64,000 nt of DNA, from the NCBI RefSeq assembly GCF_003688555.1, contig NZ_REFR01000010.1, positions 124,001-188,000 of the forward strand, read 5' to 3'. The notes under the pieces were generated by a model. That model had not been told where the DNA came from, searched no databases, and saw nothing but the letters and a program-made list of their open reading frames with translations. Both the position numbers and the translations under genes were made by a program. Shown here one piece after another: positions 44,601 through 55,037 of this stretch. Position 1 is the stretch's first letter, and every line of letters begins with the position of its first letter. This DNA is from Eilatimonas milleporae (GTDB lineage: Bacteria; Pseudomonadota; Alphaproteobacteria; Sphingomonadales; Kordiimonadaceae).

Positions 44601-45104
44601 TTAAAGCGTGTTGCGCTTGTCTTCGAGAAAACGGCGCGCCGCGTGCTGCATGGCCAGGCCGTATTCCAGAACGAAACGGGACGCGGGACTGTTTTCCCCT
44701 TCCAGCAGCATTTCAAGCTGTTCGATCTGGACATCGTGATGGGCCAGACGCTCATCGATCAGGTCGCCGGTCCGCTCCGGCGCAACGGCTTCCGCGAACA
44801 GCAGCGCTGCCAGAAATTCCGAGCGATGACGGTCCGGCCCAGGCGATTTGGCAAGGGCATCTTCCAGCGTTTTGCGTCCCTCGGAAGTCAGGCTGTAGAC
44901 CTTCTTGTCCGGTCGTTTCGACTGGCTTTCGGCGCGAAAGGCGATCAGTCCTTCTTCCGTCAGCTTGGTCAGGGCCGGATAAATGGACCCGAAGCTCGCT
45001 TCGCTGAAGAAACTGAAACTGCCTTCGGCAACCATTTTCTTGATCTCGTATCCCGTTGCATCCCCAAGACTGAGTATGCCGAGACACAGTGTCCGGATAT
45101 CCAT
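44601..45104 (-). CDS. PadR-family transcriptional regulator
   Basis: 167 residues. N-terminal winged helix: TLCLGILSLGDATGYEIKKMVAEG, FGSIYPALTKLTEEGLIAFR and KVYSLTSEGRKTLEDAL, the PadR signature. The C-terminal part (about residues 90-167) is a helical dimerisation region (Vir_C-like) with DERLAHHDVQIEQLEMLLEG. Start ATG 45104 has AGGA upstream; longer in-frame starts add unconserved residues. The target is not obvious; PadR proteins commonly control themselves and a nearby efflux system. A pair of direct repeats about 90 bases upstream may be its operator. Confidence 0.85.
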   Translation of the reverse strand: MDIRTLCLGILSLGDATGYEIKKMVAEGSFSFFSEASFGSIYPALTKLTEEGLIAFRAESQSKRPDKKVYSLTSEGRKTLEDALAKSPGPDRHRSEFLAALLFAEAVAPERTGDLIDERLAHHDVQIEQLEMLLEGENSPASRFVLEYGLAMQHAARRFLEDKRNTL

Positions 45105-45187
45105 ATAAAGTCCTCGCCTGTTGCGTCTTTGTGCCCTGAGACTGTGCCGATTTTCGGGCAGGCCCCGCAGGGACATGCCATGGTATT

Positions 45188-45218
45188 CTATCGGGACATT
45201 GTATCGGGATGATATAGT
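45188..45218. promoter_or_regulatory. Direct-repeat element upstream of padR
   Basis: TATCGGGA occurs at 45189-45196 and 45202-45209, 13 bases apart, within CTAT...ATATAG. It lies in the promoter region of the PadR gene and could be an operator; no direct evidence. Confidence 0.4.
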
Positions 45219-45431
45219 ATGCTGCGCGCGATCAGGCAAAGGAAAGCCGATCAGCTTTGCGTGAATACAGTGTCACAGAGCCGGCAAACCTGCTGCAAAA
45301 GCTGGCATCCATTTTGCTTTCCAAAAGTGGAAAAGCAAGCGGATGAGAGCGTATGGACCCTGACCCATACCGACAGCATGGACAGATGAGTATGCCGTGG
45401 GTCCGCAGTTCTGACGAAGGAGGGCAGATAG

Positions 45432-46283
45432 ATGGATGCCGTTTCGAAAACCAACACCCATGCTGCCGGGTCGTGCGGGCATAGCCGGAATATGACAGTG
45501 GCCGGCGCCGGGAAGGCCCGTCGTCGTGTTATGGGACCGGCAAGTCTTGCCGGTATCCTGCTGATGGTCTCGGCGTGCGCCAGCGGCGGCGGTCTCTGGG
45601 AAAGCGGGGACGATATCCAGGTTCAGGCGCGGACCACGCTTCTGGAAAAGGATGTGGGCACGGTGTCCGAGGATTACCGGACGCTCAGGGACCGGTTCAA
45701 CGCCCTTGAGGAGCTGTATGTCGATCTGGCCCGCGAACTGCGCATGCAACGCGCGGCCATAGCCGAATTGCGGGACAGCCAGGGTACGGCCGAACTGACC
45801 AGTCAGGCCCAGGCAAAGGCCCAGGAGGCCCTGAACAACGTCTCCGGTCTGCGGGTTGAAATCAACCGTCTGCAACGCCAGTTGCGTACGGTGGAACGGG
45901 TCAGTCTTGCCAACACCACGGCACTGGCCGCCAACGTATCCGCATCGACCGAGGAGGGCGGGGACGACGCTGACCTGCCCGTCGTGGACGCCGAACAGCA
46001 GTCAGATCCGTTTTACGGCGTCCATCTGGCGTCCTACCGGACACGCGATCAGGTGCCGGGTGCGTGGGAGGGGTTTCAGCGCCGCTTTGGCGATATGCTG
46101 TCCGGCCTGGTCCCGGTTGTCTATGTCCAGAGCCAGGAGGGAATCGGAACCTTTCTGCGTCTGATCGTCGGGCCGTTTGATACCCGTGCCGACGCCGGCC
46201 TCTTGTGCGAGGCGCTTCAGGGGCGCGATCCGAACCAATATTGCCGTACATCCGAATATCAGGGCGATCCCGTCGGCGGGTAG
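45432..46283 (+). CDS. Outer-membrane-type lipoprotein with coiled coil and SPOR domain
   Basis: 283 residues. Start ATG 45432 follows AAGGAGGG. After an Arg-rich n-region (KARRRVMG) comes a signal with lipobox LLMVSACASG (acylated Cys about residue 48). A coiled coil follows (YRTLRDRFNALEELYVDLARELRMQR through LRVEINRLQRQLRTVERV), then a C-terminal SPOR domain (FYGVHLASYRTRDQVPGAWEGFQRRFG to LRLIVGPFDTRADAGLLCEAL) that binds denuded septal glycan. This points to a periplasmic, probably septum-localised protein. The n-region before the signal is unusually long. Confidence 0.88.
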   Translation: MDAVSKTNTHAAGSCGHSRNMTVAGAGKARRRVMGPASLAGILLMVSACASGGGLWESGDDIQVQARTTLLEKDVGTVSEDYRTLRDRFNALEELYVDLARELRMQRAAIAELRDSQGTAELTSQAQAKAQEALNNVSGLRVEINRLQRQLRTVERVSLANTTALAANVSASTEEGGDDADLPVVDAEQQSDPFYGVHLASYRTRDQVPGAWEGFQRRFGDMLSGLVPVVYVQSQEGIGTFLRLIVGPFDTRADAGLLCEALQGRDPNQYCRTSEYQGDPVGG

Positions 46284-46673
46284 ACACTGTCTCCGGCGTT
46301 CGCGTTCAAGGAATTTATACATTTTTACGGTGTAGGGCCGTTTGCGTGTGACAAAACCTTGACAGCGCCGCAGAAATCACGTCCCATCCTAATGCCTGAG
46401 ACAATTTGTCGCCCGTTTCCGGCTGGGGAGGTGGAGCAGGCGATGCACCGCTGAAAGGGGAGAGCCGCTCAGACGTGTTGCAGGCAAATTTGTTTAGGCT
46501 CCGGGCACATGTGGGGGCATTGCTCGGTCTGGCGCGGTGAAGCGGCCCTGGTATCAGGGCTTTCGCCGCGCCTTCCTTTTGCGGACAGTGCGGCAGACAG
46601 GCAGGCAGTCAGCGGGTTCGTGGATGGCTCCTGATGCCTTTATCCACGCATATTGCGGCGCGGTTGCCCGGTC
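46284..46673. other. Gene-free stretch
   Basis: No gene or RNA recognised. A TTGACA occurs near 46361 but without a convincing -10. Open frames here have no recognisable product. Confidence 0.5.
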
Positions 46674-46907
46674 TCAGCGCGTTTTCGCCCCGACGGTGTG
46701 GGCGGAGGGCAGAGCCGTTACAGGGTTCGGCCCGGATCGCGGTGTAAAAAGAACCGGACCACAGCCATGGTGTTTTTCGCCTATATGCACGCGCGGCGTT
46801 TGGCTGTGCCTCCATGACAGGATCCGCTGCAGGGCGTCCTGAAAAGCGGCGAGGCCAAGAGCACCGGCACATAAAAACATGGCGGATACGGCAAGATGGG
46901 CGAGCAT
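46674..46907 (-). CDS. SOS-controlled small membrane protein, unknown
   Basis: 77 residues. A single N-terminal membrane span (MLAHLAVSAMFLCAGALGLA) followed by FQDALQRILSWRHSQTPRVH and a basic, Pro/Gly-rich tail ending GAKTR. AAGGGGA lies at a good distance before ATG 46907. Two perfect GAAC-N7-GAAC-type LexA sites (46921-46935 and 46966-46980) lie directly upstream. No family recognised. Known SOS-induced division inhibitors of Caulobacter (SidA, 29 residues; DidA, about 70) are likewise small single-span inner-membrane proteins, so this is a candidate functional analogue; that is inference. Confidence 0.6.
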   Translation of the reverse strand: MLAHLAVSAMFLCAGALGLAAFQDALQRILSWRHSQTPRVHIGEKHHGCGPVLFTPRSGPNPVTALPSAHTVGAKTR

Positions 46908-46920
46908 GATCTTTCCCCTT

Positions 46921-46980
46921 GTTCTATACATGTTCTTTATTGCCTGAAAAATCCGGCGCCATCAAGAACAAAAAATGAAC
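46921..46980. promoter_or_regulatory. Two perfect LexA (SOS) boxes
   Basis: GTTCTATACATGTTC (46921-46935) and GAACAAAAAATGAAC (46966-46980) both match the alphaproteobacterial LexA consensus at all eight conserved bases, 45 bases apart. The first lies 14 bases upstream of the small membrane-protein ATG on the minus strand. The nearest plus-strand gene (Ppx/GppA) starts 150 bases beyond the second. Confidence 0.88.
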
Positions 46981-47129
46981 AATTTCGATCCATGGACTCA
47001 GTGCTTCCGATGGAGGTTTCAGCCTGATTGCCAATATGGCGCGCTTGGTGCTAGAAACGGATCAAGTGTGGTATTGGCGCCCGATGAAGCCAATAGCCTG
47101 AAAAAACGAAAAAAAGAAAAGAGTGTTGC

Positions 47130-48425
47130 ATGGCGTATCTGGATCATTCCAAGTCCGAGGATGACGAACCCGGTCCCGGTGAGCGCCGTGGAACCCGGTC
47201 GGATATCGATGCCGCAAAATCACGGCCGCATCGCAAAGCCAATGGCGTACAGTCCAAGCAGAATTCAGATAAACAGGGCTCTGGTAAACAGCGTTCTGGC
47301 AAACAGCGTTCTGGCAAACAGGGTCTTGGCAAACAGGGTTCTGGCAAGCAAGGATCGGCCAAGCAGAGTCTGACCGGACAAGGCACCGATGGCGCCGTTC
47401 AAAAGCGTGCCGCACACACGCGGCCGCCGCTGCGCGGTATCTACAGCGCCATTGATCTTGGTACCAACAACTGCCGTCTTCTCATCGCCAAGCCGACCCG
47501 CAAGGGCTTTCGGGTTGTCGACGCCTTTTCCCGGGTTGTCCGCCTGGGAGAGGGGATGACGAGAAACGGATGTATCAGTGACGTGGCCATGGACAGGGCG
47601 ATTGCAGCGTTGCGTATCTGTGCCGACAAGATCCGCAAGCGCGGCGTCACCTGTATGCGTCACGTGGCGACGGAAGCCTGCCGGGTGGCCGAGAATGCCG
47701 ACGACTTTCTTGCGCGTGTCAAGGCGGAAACCGGACTGAATATTGAAATCATTTCGGCGGCAGAGGAGGCGCGCCTGGCCGTTATGGGGTGTCAGTCGCT
47801 GGTGGCGCCCAGCAACCGCCACGCCATGGTGTTCGATATCGGCGGCGGCAGCACGGAACTGATCTGGGTGCGTATGCGTCCCGGAAAAGCCGCCGCCATA
47901 GAGGGGTGGATGTCCATTCCGTGGGGCGTTGTCAATCTGACCGAAGCCTATGGATGCCAGGGCGGACATGTGCCGCCAGAGGCCTACGAACGGATGGTCG
48001 ACAAGGTGCGGGAGCACCTTCAGGAGTTCGAGCAGGCTTACCGCGTGTCCGAGCATGCGGGCAGTCGCCGGGTCCAGTTTCTGGGAACATCCGGCACGGT
48101 GACCACGCTGGCCAGCCTGCATCTGGAATTGCCCCGGTACATGCGTGACAAGGTTGACGGTGCCTGGATGAAGGCGGCGGATATCCGGGCATTGTCGGGC
48201 CGGGTTGCCCTGATGGCCTATGACGAAAGGGCCGCGCAACCTTGTATCGGGGCCGAACGCGCCGACCTTGTGGTTGCCGGTTGCGCGATTTTGGATGCCA
48301 TACTGGGGATGTGGCACGTGCCCAGTCTGCGGGTTGCCGACCGGGGTATTCGTGAGGGTATCCTGCGCGGACTGATGCAGGTCGATCCCTTGCCGATCCA
48401 GGCTTACAAGCCGTCACACCTGTAG
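47130..48425 (+). CDS. Ppx/GppA-family phosphatase with repetitive N-terminal extension
   Basis: 431 residues. From about residue 103 it is a standard Ppx/GppA (ASKHA-fold) phosphatase: YSAIDLGTNNCRLLIAKP, RLGEGMTRNG, TEACRVAENADDFLARVKAETGLNIEIISAAEEARLA and MVFDIGGGSTELIWV. The family hydrolyses exopolyphosphate or pppGpp. At about 330 residues the core is the short form. The first 100 residues are charged, low-complexity and carry six tandem five-residue units of the type SGKQR/G (about residues 50-79), encoded by 15-base repeats. rlmE follows 34 bases downstream. Confidence 0.92.
   Translation: MAYLDHSKSEDDEPGPGERRGTRSDIDAAKSRPHRKANGVQSKQNSDKQGSGKQRSGKQRSGKQGLGKQGSGKQGSAKQSLTGQGTDGAVQKRAAHTRPPLRGIYSAIDLGTNNCRLLIAKPTRKGFRVVDAFSRVVRLGEGMTRNGCISDVAMDRAIAALRICADKIRKRGVTCMRHVATEACRVAENADDFLARVKAETGLNIEIISAAEEARLAVMGCQSLVAPSNRHAMVFDIGGGSTELIWVRMRPGKAAAIEGWMSIPWGVVNLTEAYGCQGGHVPPEAYERMVDKVREHLQEFEQAYRVSEHAGSRRVQFLGTSGTVTTLASLHLELPRYMRDKVDGAWMKAADIRALSGRVALMAYDERAAQPCIGAERADLVVAGCAILDAILGMWHVPSLRVADRGIREGILRGLMQVDPLPIQAYKPSHL
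47274..47363 (+). repeat. In-frame 15-bp tandem repeat inside the Ppx/GppA gene
   Basis: About six copies of a unit close to GGCAAACAGGGTTCT, diverging to the right, encoding (G/R)SGKQ. The unit length is a multiple of three, so copy number can change without frameshift. Confidence 0.85.
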
Positions 48426-48458
48426 GACGGCCTGACGGCGCGGGATGAAAGGGGTGTC

Positions 48459-49157
48459 ATGACGAATGGATGGAACCGCCAGTCAAAAACGCTGAGCCGG
48501 GCACGGGGTGCCAAGGTCCGCGTGAAGACGGCGCGCGGCCGCAAAAGCGGCTCCACACGCTGGCTGCAACGGCAGTTGAACGATCCTTATGTGGCGGAGG
48601 CCAAGCGCCTTGGCTACCGGTCCCGTGCCGCTTTCAAGCTGAAGGAAATCGATGAGCGTTTCGACCTTCTCAAAGGGACCGGGCGGGTGGTCGATCTTGG
48701 CTCGGCACCGGGGGGTTGGCTACAGGTTCTCAGTGAACGGCTTGGTGACAGGGCTGAAATTGTCGGCATCGACCTTCAGGAGGTGGAGCCGGTGGCCGGG
48801 ACCGTCTTTCGGCAGATGGACTTTCTGGCACCGGATGCCGACAAGACGTTGAAGGCAATGCTGGGCGGTCCGGCGGATATTGTGCTTTCGGACATGGCAA
48901 ATTCAGCCACGGGTCACAAGGGAACCGACCATTTGCGCACAATGGGATTGTGCGAGGCTGCGCTGGATTTCGCGCTGGATGTCCTGGCCCCCGGGGGCAG
49001 TTTCGTTGCAAAGGTGCTTCAGGGCGGGTCCGACCGGGATCTGATGACACGGCTGAACAGGCATTTTGCCGATGTGAAACATGTCAAGCCGCCGGCAAGC
49101 CGGCCTGATTCCAAGGAATGGTTCGTCGTCGCCAGAGGCTTCCGTCCTGGGGGCTGA
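48459..49157 (+). CDS. rlmE: 23S rRNA (uridine-2552 2'-O) methyltransferase
   Basis: 232 residues (RrmJ/FtsJ). SAM-binding VVDLGSAPGGWLQVLSERLG and the catalytic K-D-K-E set in the contexts RSRAAFKLKEID, LSDMA, FVAKVLQGG and SKEWFVVARGFR. A basic N-terminal extension of about 40 residues (SKTLSRARGAKVRVKTARGRKSGSTRWLQRQLNDPY) is common in alphaproteobacteria. Methylates the A-loop of the large ribosomal subunit. Probably in an operon with the Ppx/GppA gene. Confidence 0.95.
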   Translation: MTNGWNRQSKTLSRARGAKVRVKTARGRKSGSTRWLQRQLNDPYVAEAKRLGYRSRAAFKLKEIDERFDLLKGTGRVVDLGSAPGGWLQVLSERLGDRAEIVGIDLQEVEPVAGTVFRQMDFLAPDADKTLKAMLGGPADIVLSDMANSATGHKGTDHLRTMGLCEAALDFALDVLAPGGSFVAKVLQGGSDRDLMTRLNRHFADVKHVKPPASRPDSKEWFVVARGFRPGG

Positions 49158-49311
49158 GCTCCGGACAGCCCGGTTTCGGGCGAAAGACCGTCGGTTTCCG
49201 CCCCTTCCATATTTGCTCCATTAACAGTTTGTGTTCTTGCCCGGCTCGCGGTAATAAGCGGCGAATATCGCGCGCCGGTGGCTGCTCGCCCGCCGATCTG
49301 GGCGTTCCTGA

Positions 49312-50865
<1,554 letters not shown>

Positions 50866-50876
50866 GACATGCCTTT

Positions 50877-52190
50877 ATGACCCCGGCGGCAAGAGCTTCG
50901 GCAGTCATCACCCTGCTGGACGCTGTTGAAACGGCCCTGGCCGAAGACAGCCTGCCGGCCGACAAGATCGTCAGTAATTTTTTCCGTGAGCGCCGCTATG
51001 CCGGTGCCAAGGACCGCCGCGCCGTGGGCGGGGAAGTGTATTCCGTCATTCGCAGCCGTGCCCTGATGTCGTGGGCTCTCGATGAAGTCGGCCTTGAGCG
51101 GACGGGCCGGTCGCTTTTTCTGGCGCGTCTGGCTTTCAAGAGCGGTGATATCGACGTTTTCGGCGCGGATCATCCGCACGCCCCCGAAGCCCTAGAAGAC
51201 GGCGAGGTGGACGCGTTCAAGGCCATGAAAAACCTGGAATGGACGGATGCGCCGCTGGCCGCCCGTCTTGGCATACCCGACTGGGCATCGGAGGGGTTGA
51301 TACAGCGTTTCGGGTATGACCTCAGCCGTGCGCTGACCGCCCTGAATACGCTGGCCAGTCTCGATATCCGTGTGAACCCCCTGAAACGGCAGGCAACCTA
51401 TGGGCCCGGTATCCAGGGGTTTCAGGCCGTGCCCATGTCGCCCATCGGGTTCCGGGCGGCTGAGCCCGTCAATATCCGTACCCATGACGCCTATCGCAGC
51501 GGCGAGATTGAAATTCAGGACGAGGCGGCGCAGGTCGCCACCTATCTTGTCGATGCGGCGCAGAGCCAGCAGGTGGTGGATTTGTGTGCAGGCGCGGGCG
51601 GCAAGGCATTGCTGTTGTCGGCGCTGATGCGCAACCGTGGCCAGATCTATGCCGGCGATGTGTCGGCCATCCGGCTCGACGCTCTGCGCTTGCGCTCCAA
51701 ACGGGCCGGGTGCCGTAATGTACAGATTATGGAACTGCCTGAAAGCGGCAAGGAACGCGACCGCAAACTGATGGATCTTTACGGCAAATGCGACCGGGTT
51801 ATTCTGGATGTGCCGTGTTCGGGCAGCGGCACCTGGCGGCGCAATCCCGAACTGCGCTGGCGTTTGAACGACGAACGTTTGCGGAAGATGGTCGAAGGGC
51901 AGCGTCGTCTGCTGGCGGAAGGTGCCGGACTGGTCCGGCGCGGGGGCCGTCTGATTTACATGACCTGTTCCGTTATGCCGCAGGAAAACGAGGATGTGGT
52001 GGATGCCTTTCTTGCCCTCAACGCAGCAGGGCGCTGGCGCCGCATTGATTTCCGCAATATCTGGACAAAAGCGGGTCTGCGCGGTGCTCCGCCGCCGTCA
52101 CAGGCGGCCAATAATCTGGATCTGCAACTGATCCCGCATCATCACGGGACGGACGGGTTTTACGTCTGTGTCCTGGAACGGGGGCAGTAA
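50877..52190 (+). CDS. RsmB/NOP-type RNA (cytosine-5) methyltransferase
   Basis: 437 residues. An N-terminal NusB/RsmB-like helical region (about 1-140), then the SAM-binding core DLCAGAGGKALLLSALMRN, motif IV DVPCSGSGTWRRNPELRWRL and motif VI YMTCSVMPQENEDVV; the two cysteines (PC and TCS) are the methylation and release residues. Methylates cytosine in rRNA or tRNA; which position cannot be told. It follows guaB by 11 bases. Confidence 0.92.
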   Translation: MTPAARASAVITLLDAVETALAEDSLPADKIVSNFFRERRYAGAKDRRAVGGEVYSVIRSRALMSWALDEVGLERTGRSLFLARLAFKSGDIDVFGADHPHAPEALEDGEVDAFKAMKNLEWTDAPLAARLGIPDWASEGLIQRFGYDLSRALTALNTLASLDIRVNPLKRQATYGPGIQGFQAVPMSPIGFRAAEPVNIRTHDAYRSGEIEIQDEAAQVATYLVDAAQSQQVVDLCAGAGGKALLLSALMRNRGQIYAGDVSAIRLDALRLRSKRAGCRNVQIMELPESGKERDRKLMDLYGKCDRVILDVPCSGSGTWRRNPELRWRLNDERLRKMVEGQRRLLAEGAGLVRRGGRLIYMTCSVMPQENEDVVDAFLALNAAGRWRRIDFRNIWTKAGLRGAPPPSQAANNLDLQLIPHHHGTDGFYVCVLERGQ

Positions 52191-52408
52191 GCCTCGCCGA
52201 CCAACGTCACGCTGTCCCGAGCGCCTGTCGCTGCCGCTGTCACACACCGACAAGAGCCGCGGCGGAGAACAGAAGGCGTATATTCGGCGCATAAACGCAT
52301 TTTGAAAACATGTCAGCGAAAAGATACGCGACAGCCATGGCCCGAAGCGCTAGTCTTTTTACCGCTCAGAATTATATCAAAAGACGAATGCTATCAAAGA
52401 GGATGAGC

Positions 52409-52900
52409 ATGGGACGGATTGGAATGGCCGTGTCGGCCCTGGGTATTTTCATACTGGCACACGGCACAGGGGCTTTGGCCCATCAGACGGCGTCTAAATT
52501 CCAGGCATTGTCCAAGGATCTGACGACGGAAGCGACTTCGGCACTGTCGGCTGCCGATGCCGAACGGGCGCAAGGCCTTTATGAGCGGGCGCTGGTGGCC
52601 GACCCGGCCAATGTGCAGGCCCTGATCGGTCTTGGCCGGGCGCATGAAGCACAGGGCCGTGTTGGCCGCAGTCTGAAATATTACCGCCATGCCCTGGAGC
52701 TTGAACCCAATGAACTGACGGCTTTGGAGGCGCAGGCCCTTGCGTTTTTGAAGCGCGACCTTGTGGACCGGGCAAAACGCAACCGCGACAAGCTTGCCCG
52801 TCTTTGCCTGACCGGTTGTACCGCATTGACCAGCGTTGACGAGGCGCTCAGCCAATATGAGGCAACCGAAACCGCGGAAGCGGAAACCCAGGGCCGATAG
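52409..52900 (+). CDS. Exported TPR-repeat protein
   Basis: About 163 residues. Signal peptide MGRIGMAVSALGIFILAHGTGALA, then two to three tetratricopeptide repeats: AERAQGLYERALVADPANVQALIGLGRAHEAQGR and VGRSLKYYRHALELEPNELTALEAQALAFLKRD. A CLTGC pair near the end could form a disulfide in the periplasm. I chose ATG 52409 for the AGAGGA five bases before it; ATGs at 52403, 52388 and 52310 are in frame. A periplasmic protein-protein adaptor of unknown partner. Confidence 0.8.
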   Translation: MGRIGMAVSALGIFILAHGTGALAHQTASKFQALSKDLTTEATSALSAADAERAQGLYERALVADPANVQALIGLGRAHEAQGRVGRSLKYYRHALELEPNELTALEAQALAFLKRDLVDRAKRNRDKLARLCLTGCTALTSVDEALSQYEATETAEAETQGR

Positions 52901-52978
52901 TTCCGGGGCCGGCGGTCATTTCCTAGCCTGATTCTGTTATGGGCCTGATTCTGTTATGGAAAAAGGCGTTTCCGGTTC

Positions 52979-54385
52979 TTATTCCGCCGCATCCCTGACC
53001 GCCGCACAGGCGCCCTTTTCCGGCTGGGCTTCAATCCAGCCGGTCATATGTGCAAGGGCCCGCCGGCTCATGGCGGCTTTCCGTTCTTTCTTTTTGACAC
53101 GGCTCTCCAAAGGCGGAAACAGCCCGAAATTCACATTCATCGGCTGAAAAGTCTTTGCGTCGGCGCCGCCCGTAATATGGGCGATCAGGGCACCGTGGGC
53201 GGTCGTGGTCGGCGGCAAAAGGTGCACTGTGTCCGGTTGGGCGGTGTTTGGGGCCGCCCCGTCCGTTTGATTAGCGGTAAGGCGTTCGACGGCGGCCATG
53301 CGGCCGGTTATGAGCCCGATGGCGGCGCTTTCCACATAGCCTTCGACCCCGGTGATCTGTCCGGCAAAGCGCAGGCGGGGGGCCGCCCGCATCCGCAACA
53401 GATCATCCAGGACAAGGGGACTGTTGATAAAGGTGTTGCGATGCAGGCCGCCCATACGCGCAAAGACCGCTTTTTCCAGCCCCGGAATGGTACGGAAAAC
53501 ACGGTTCTGTTCGCCGTATTTCAGTTTGGTCTGAAAACCGACCATATTATACAGCGTGCCCAATTTGTTATCCTGCCTGAGCTGGACGACCGCATGGGCC
53601 TGTTCGCCCGTGTGCGGATTGGTCAGGCCCACGGGTTTCATCGGACCGAAACGCAGGGTCTCTGACCCGCGTTCCGCCATGACCTCGATTGGCATGCAGC
53701 CTTCGAAATAGGGGGTGTTCTTTTCCCAGTCCTTGAAGTCGGTCTTTTCGCCGGTCAACAGGTCCTGGATGAAGCGGTCATACTGGTCCCGGTCCATCGG
53801 CAGATTGATATAGTCCGCGCCGTCGCCCTTGTCATACCGGCTTTGGAACCATGCGGTGTCGAAGTCGATGCTATCCTTGTGGATGATCGGGGCAATGGCG
53901 TCGAAGAAAGCGAGGCTGTCTTCTCCGCACAGCGTGATGATCGCTGCGGAGAGGTCGGGCGCGGTCAACGGACCGGTCGCCACAATGACATTGTCCCAGT
54001 CTTCCGGCGGAAGACCGGTGACTTCGCCGCGTTCAATGGTGATCAGAGGGTGTTTTTCCAGGGCCTCCGTCACACCGGCGGAAAAACCGTCTCTGTCCAC
54101 GGCCAGGGCCGAGCCCGCCGGCACTTTGTGCCTGTCTCCCATCGTCATGATGAGCGAGCCAAGCAGCCGCATTTCGGCATGCAACAGGCCGACAGCATTA
54201 TTTTCCGCGTCGTCCGAACGGAAGGAGTTGGAACAAACCAGTTCTGCCAGACTGTCCGTCACATGGGCGTCCGTCGGGCGTACGGGGCGCATTTCATGCA
54301 GGATGACGGGCACCCCAAGCTCCGCAGCCTGCCACGCCGCTTCCGAGCCGGCCAGTCCGCCACCGATGATATGAATGGGCTGCAT
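52979..54385 (-). CDS. trmFO: Methylenetetrahydrofolate-tRNA-(uracil-5-)-methyltransferase
   Basis: 468-residue FAD protein that makes ribothymidine-54 in tRNA using methylene-THF. N-terminal dinucleotide fold [38 protein letters not shown] and the family-specific [28 protein letters not shown] and [14 protein letters not shown] 54385 gives the canonical start; the frame is open further upstream but that part overlaps the divergent DUF924 gene. Folate-dependent TrmFO rather than SAM-dependent TrmA is usual in alphaproteobacteria. Confidence 0.95.
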   Translation of the reverse strand: MQPIHIIGGGLAGSEAAWQAAELGVPVILHEMRPVRPTDAHVTDSLAELVCSNSFRSDDAENNAVGLLHAEMRLLGSLIMTMGDRHKVPAGSALAVDRDGFSAGVTEALEKHPLITIERGEVTGLPPEDWDNVIVATGPLTAPDLSAAIITLCGEDSLAFFDAIAPIIHKDSIDFDTAWFQSRYDKGDGADYINLPMDRDQYDRFIQDLLTGEKTDFKDWEKNTPYFEGCMPIEVMAERGSETLRFGPMKPVGLTNPHTGEQAHAVVQLRQDNKLGTLYNMVGFQTKLKYGEQNRVFRTIPGLEKAVFARMGGLHRNTFINSPLVLDDLLRMRAAPRLRFAGQITGVEGYVESAAIGLITGRMAAVERLTANQTDGAAPNTAQPDTVHLLPPTTTAHGALIAHITGGADAKTFQPMNVNFGLFPPLESRVKKKERKAAMSRRALAHMTGWIEAQPEKGACAAVRDAAE

Positions 54386-54487
54386 GGGCTCAGACCTTTC
54401 CTTGTCCAAATCGTCTTTTCTTTTACCGTGCGCCTGTTTACTGAAGGATGCAGGTTTTGAACAGCCTGTTGTCAAGGGAGAGCGGAA

Positions 54488-55033
54488 ATGACAGCCGGTT
54501 TTGATGATGTGCTGACCTTCTGGTTCGAGGATGTGGGACAGGACCGCTGGTACAAGAAAGACCCGGCGCTGGATGCCAAGATCCGCGATCGTTTCCTCGT
54601 CACGTATCGGGCCGCCGCACAGGGCGAATTGTTTGTCTGGCGTCATAAGGATGAGGGTCGGCTGGCTGAAATCATTGTGCTGGACCAGTTTCCGCGCAAT
54701 CTTTTCCGCGAAGATGCCGCAGCGTTTGCGACCGACGGCATGGCCTTGATCCTGTCGCAGGAGGCTGTGCGCATGGAAGTCGGCCCGCACTGGGGCGCGG
54801 ATCGGAAACAGTTCCTGCTGATGCCGCACATGCACAGCGAAAGCCTGTTGATTCAGGAAGAGAGCGTGCGTCTTTTCCGCCAGCCCGGTCTGGAAGAGAA
54901 TTACGATTTTGCCGTGCGTCACAAGGCGGTGATTGAGCGTTTCGGGCGCTTCCCGCATCGCAACGCGGCGCTGGGCCGCGACAATACGCCTGAAGAGGAT
55001 ACCTATCTGGCGGAACCGGGCAGCGGGTTTTGA
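54488..55033 (+). CDS. DUF924 family protein
   Basis: 181 residues of the DUF924 (TPR-like helical) family: [55 protein letters not shown] and [21 protein letters not shown] are all family hallmarks. The family has a structure but no established function. Divergent from trmFO; the alkyltransferase-like gene starts four bases after its stop, so they are likely co-transcribed. Confidence 0.9.
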   Translation: MTAGFDDVLTFWFEDVGQDRWYKKDPALDAKIRDRFLVTYRAAAQGELFVWRHKDEGRLAEIIVLDQFPRNLFREDAAAFATDGMALILSQEAVRMEVGPHWGADRKQFLLMPHMHSESLLIQEESVRLFRQPGLEENYDFAVRHKAVIERFGRFPHRNAALGRDNTPEEDTYLAEPGSGF

Positions 55034-55037
55034 GGCC

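Noticed and set aside
47274-47363. CRISPR-like array
   Set aside because: Units are 15 bases, contiguous and in frame, without spacers; it is a coding tandem repeat.
46975-47373. Plus-strand frame starting MNNFDPWTQCFRW
   Set aside because: Its ATG lies inside a LexA box, it has no ribosome-binding site, and its second half is the out-of-frame reading of the Ppx repeat region.
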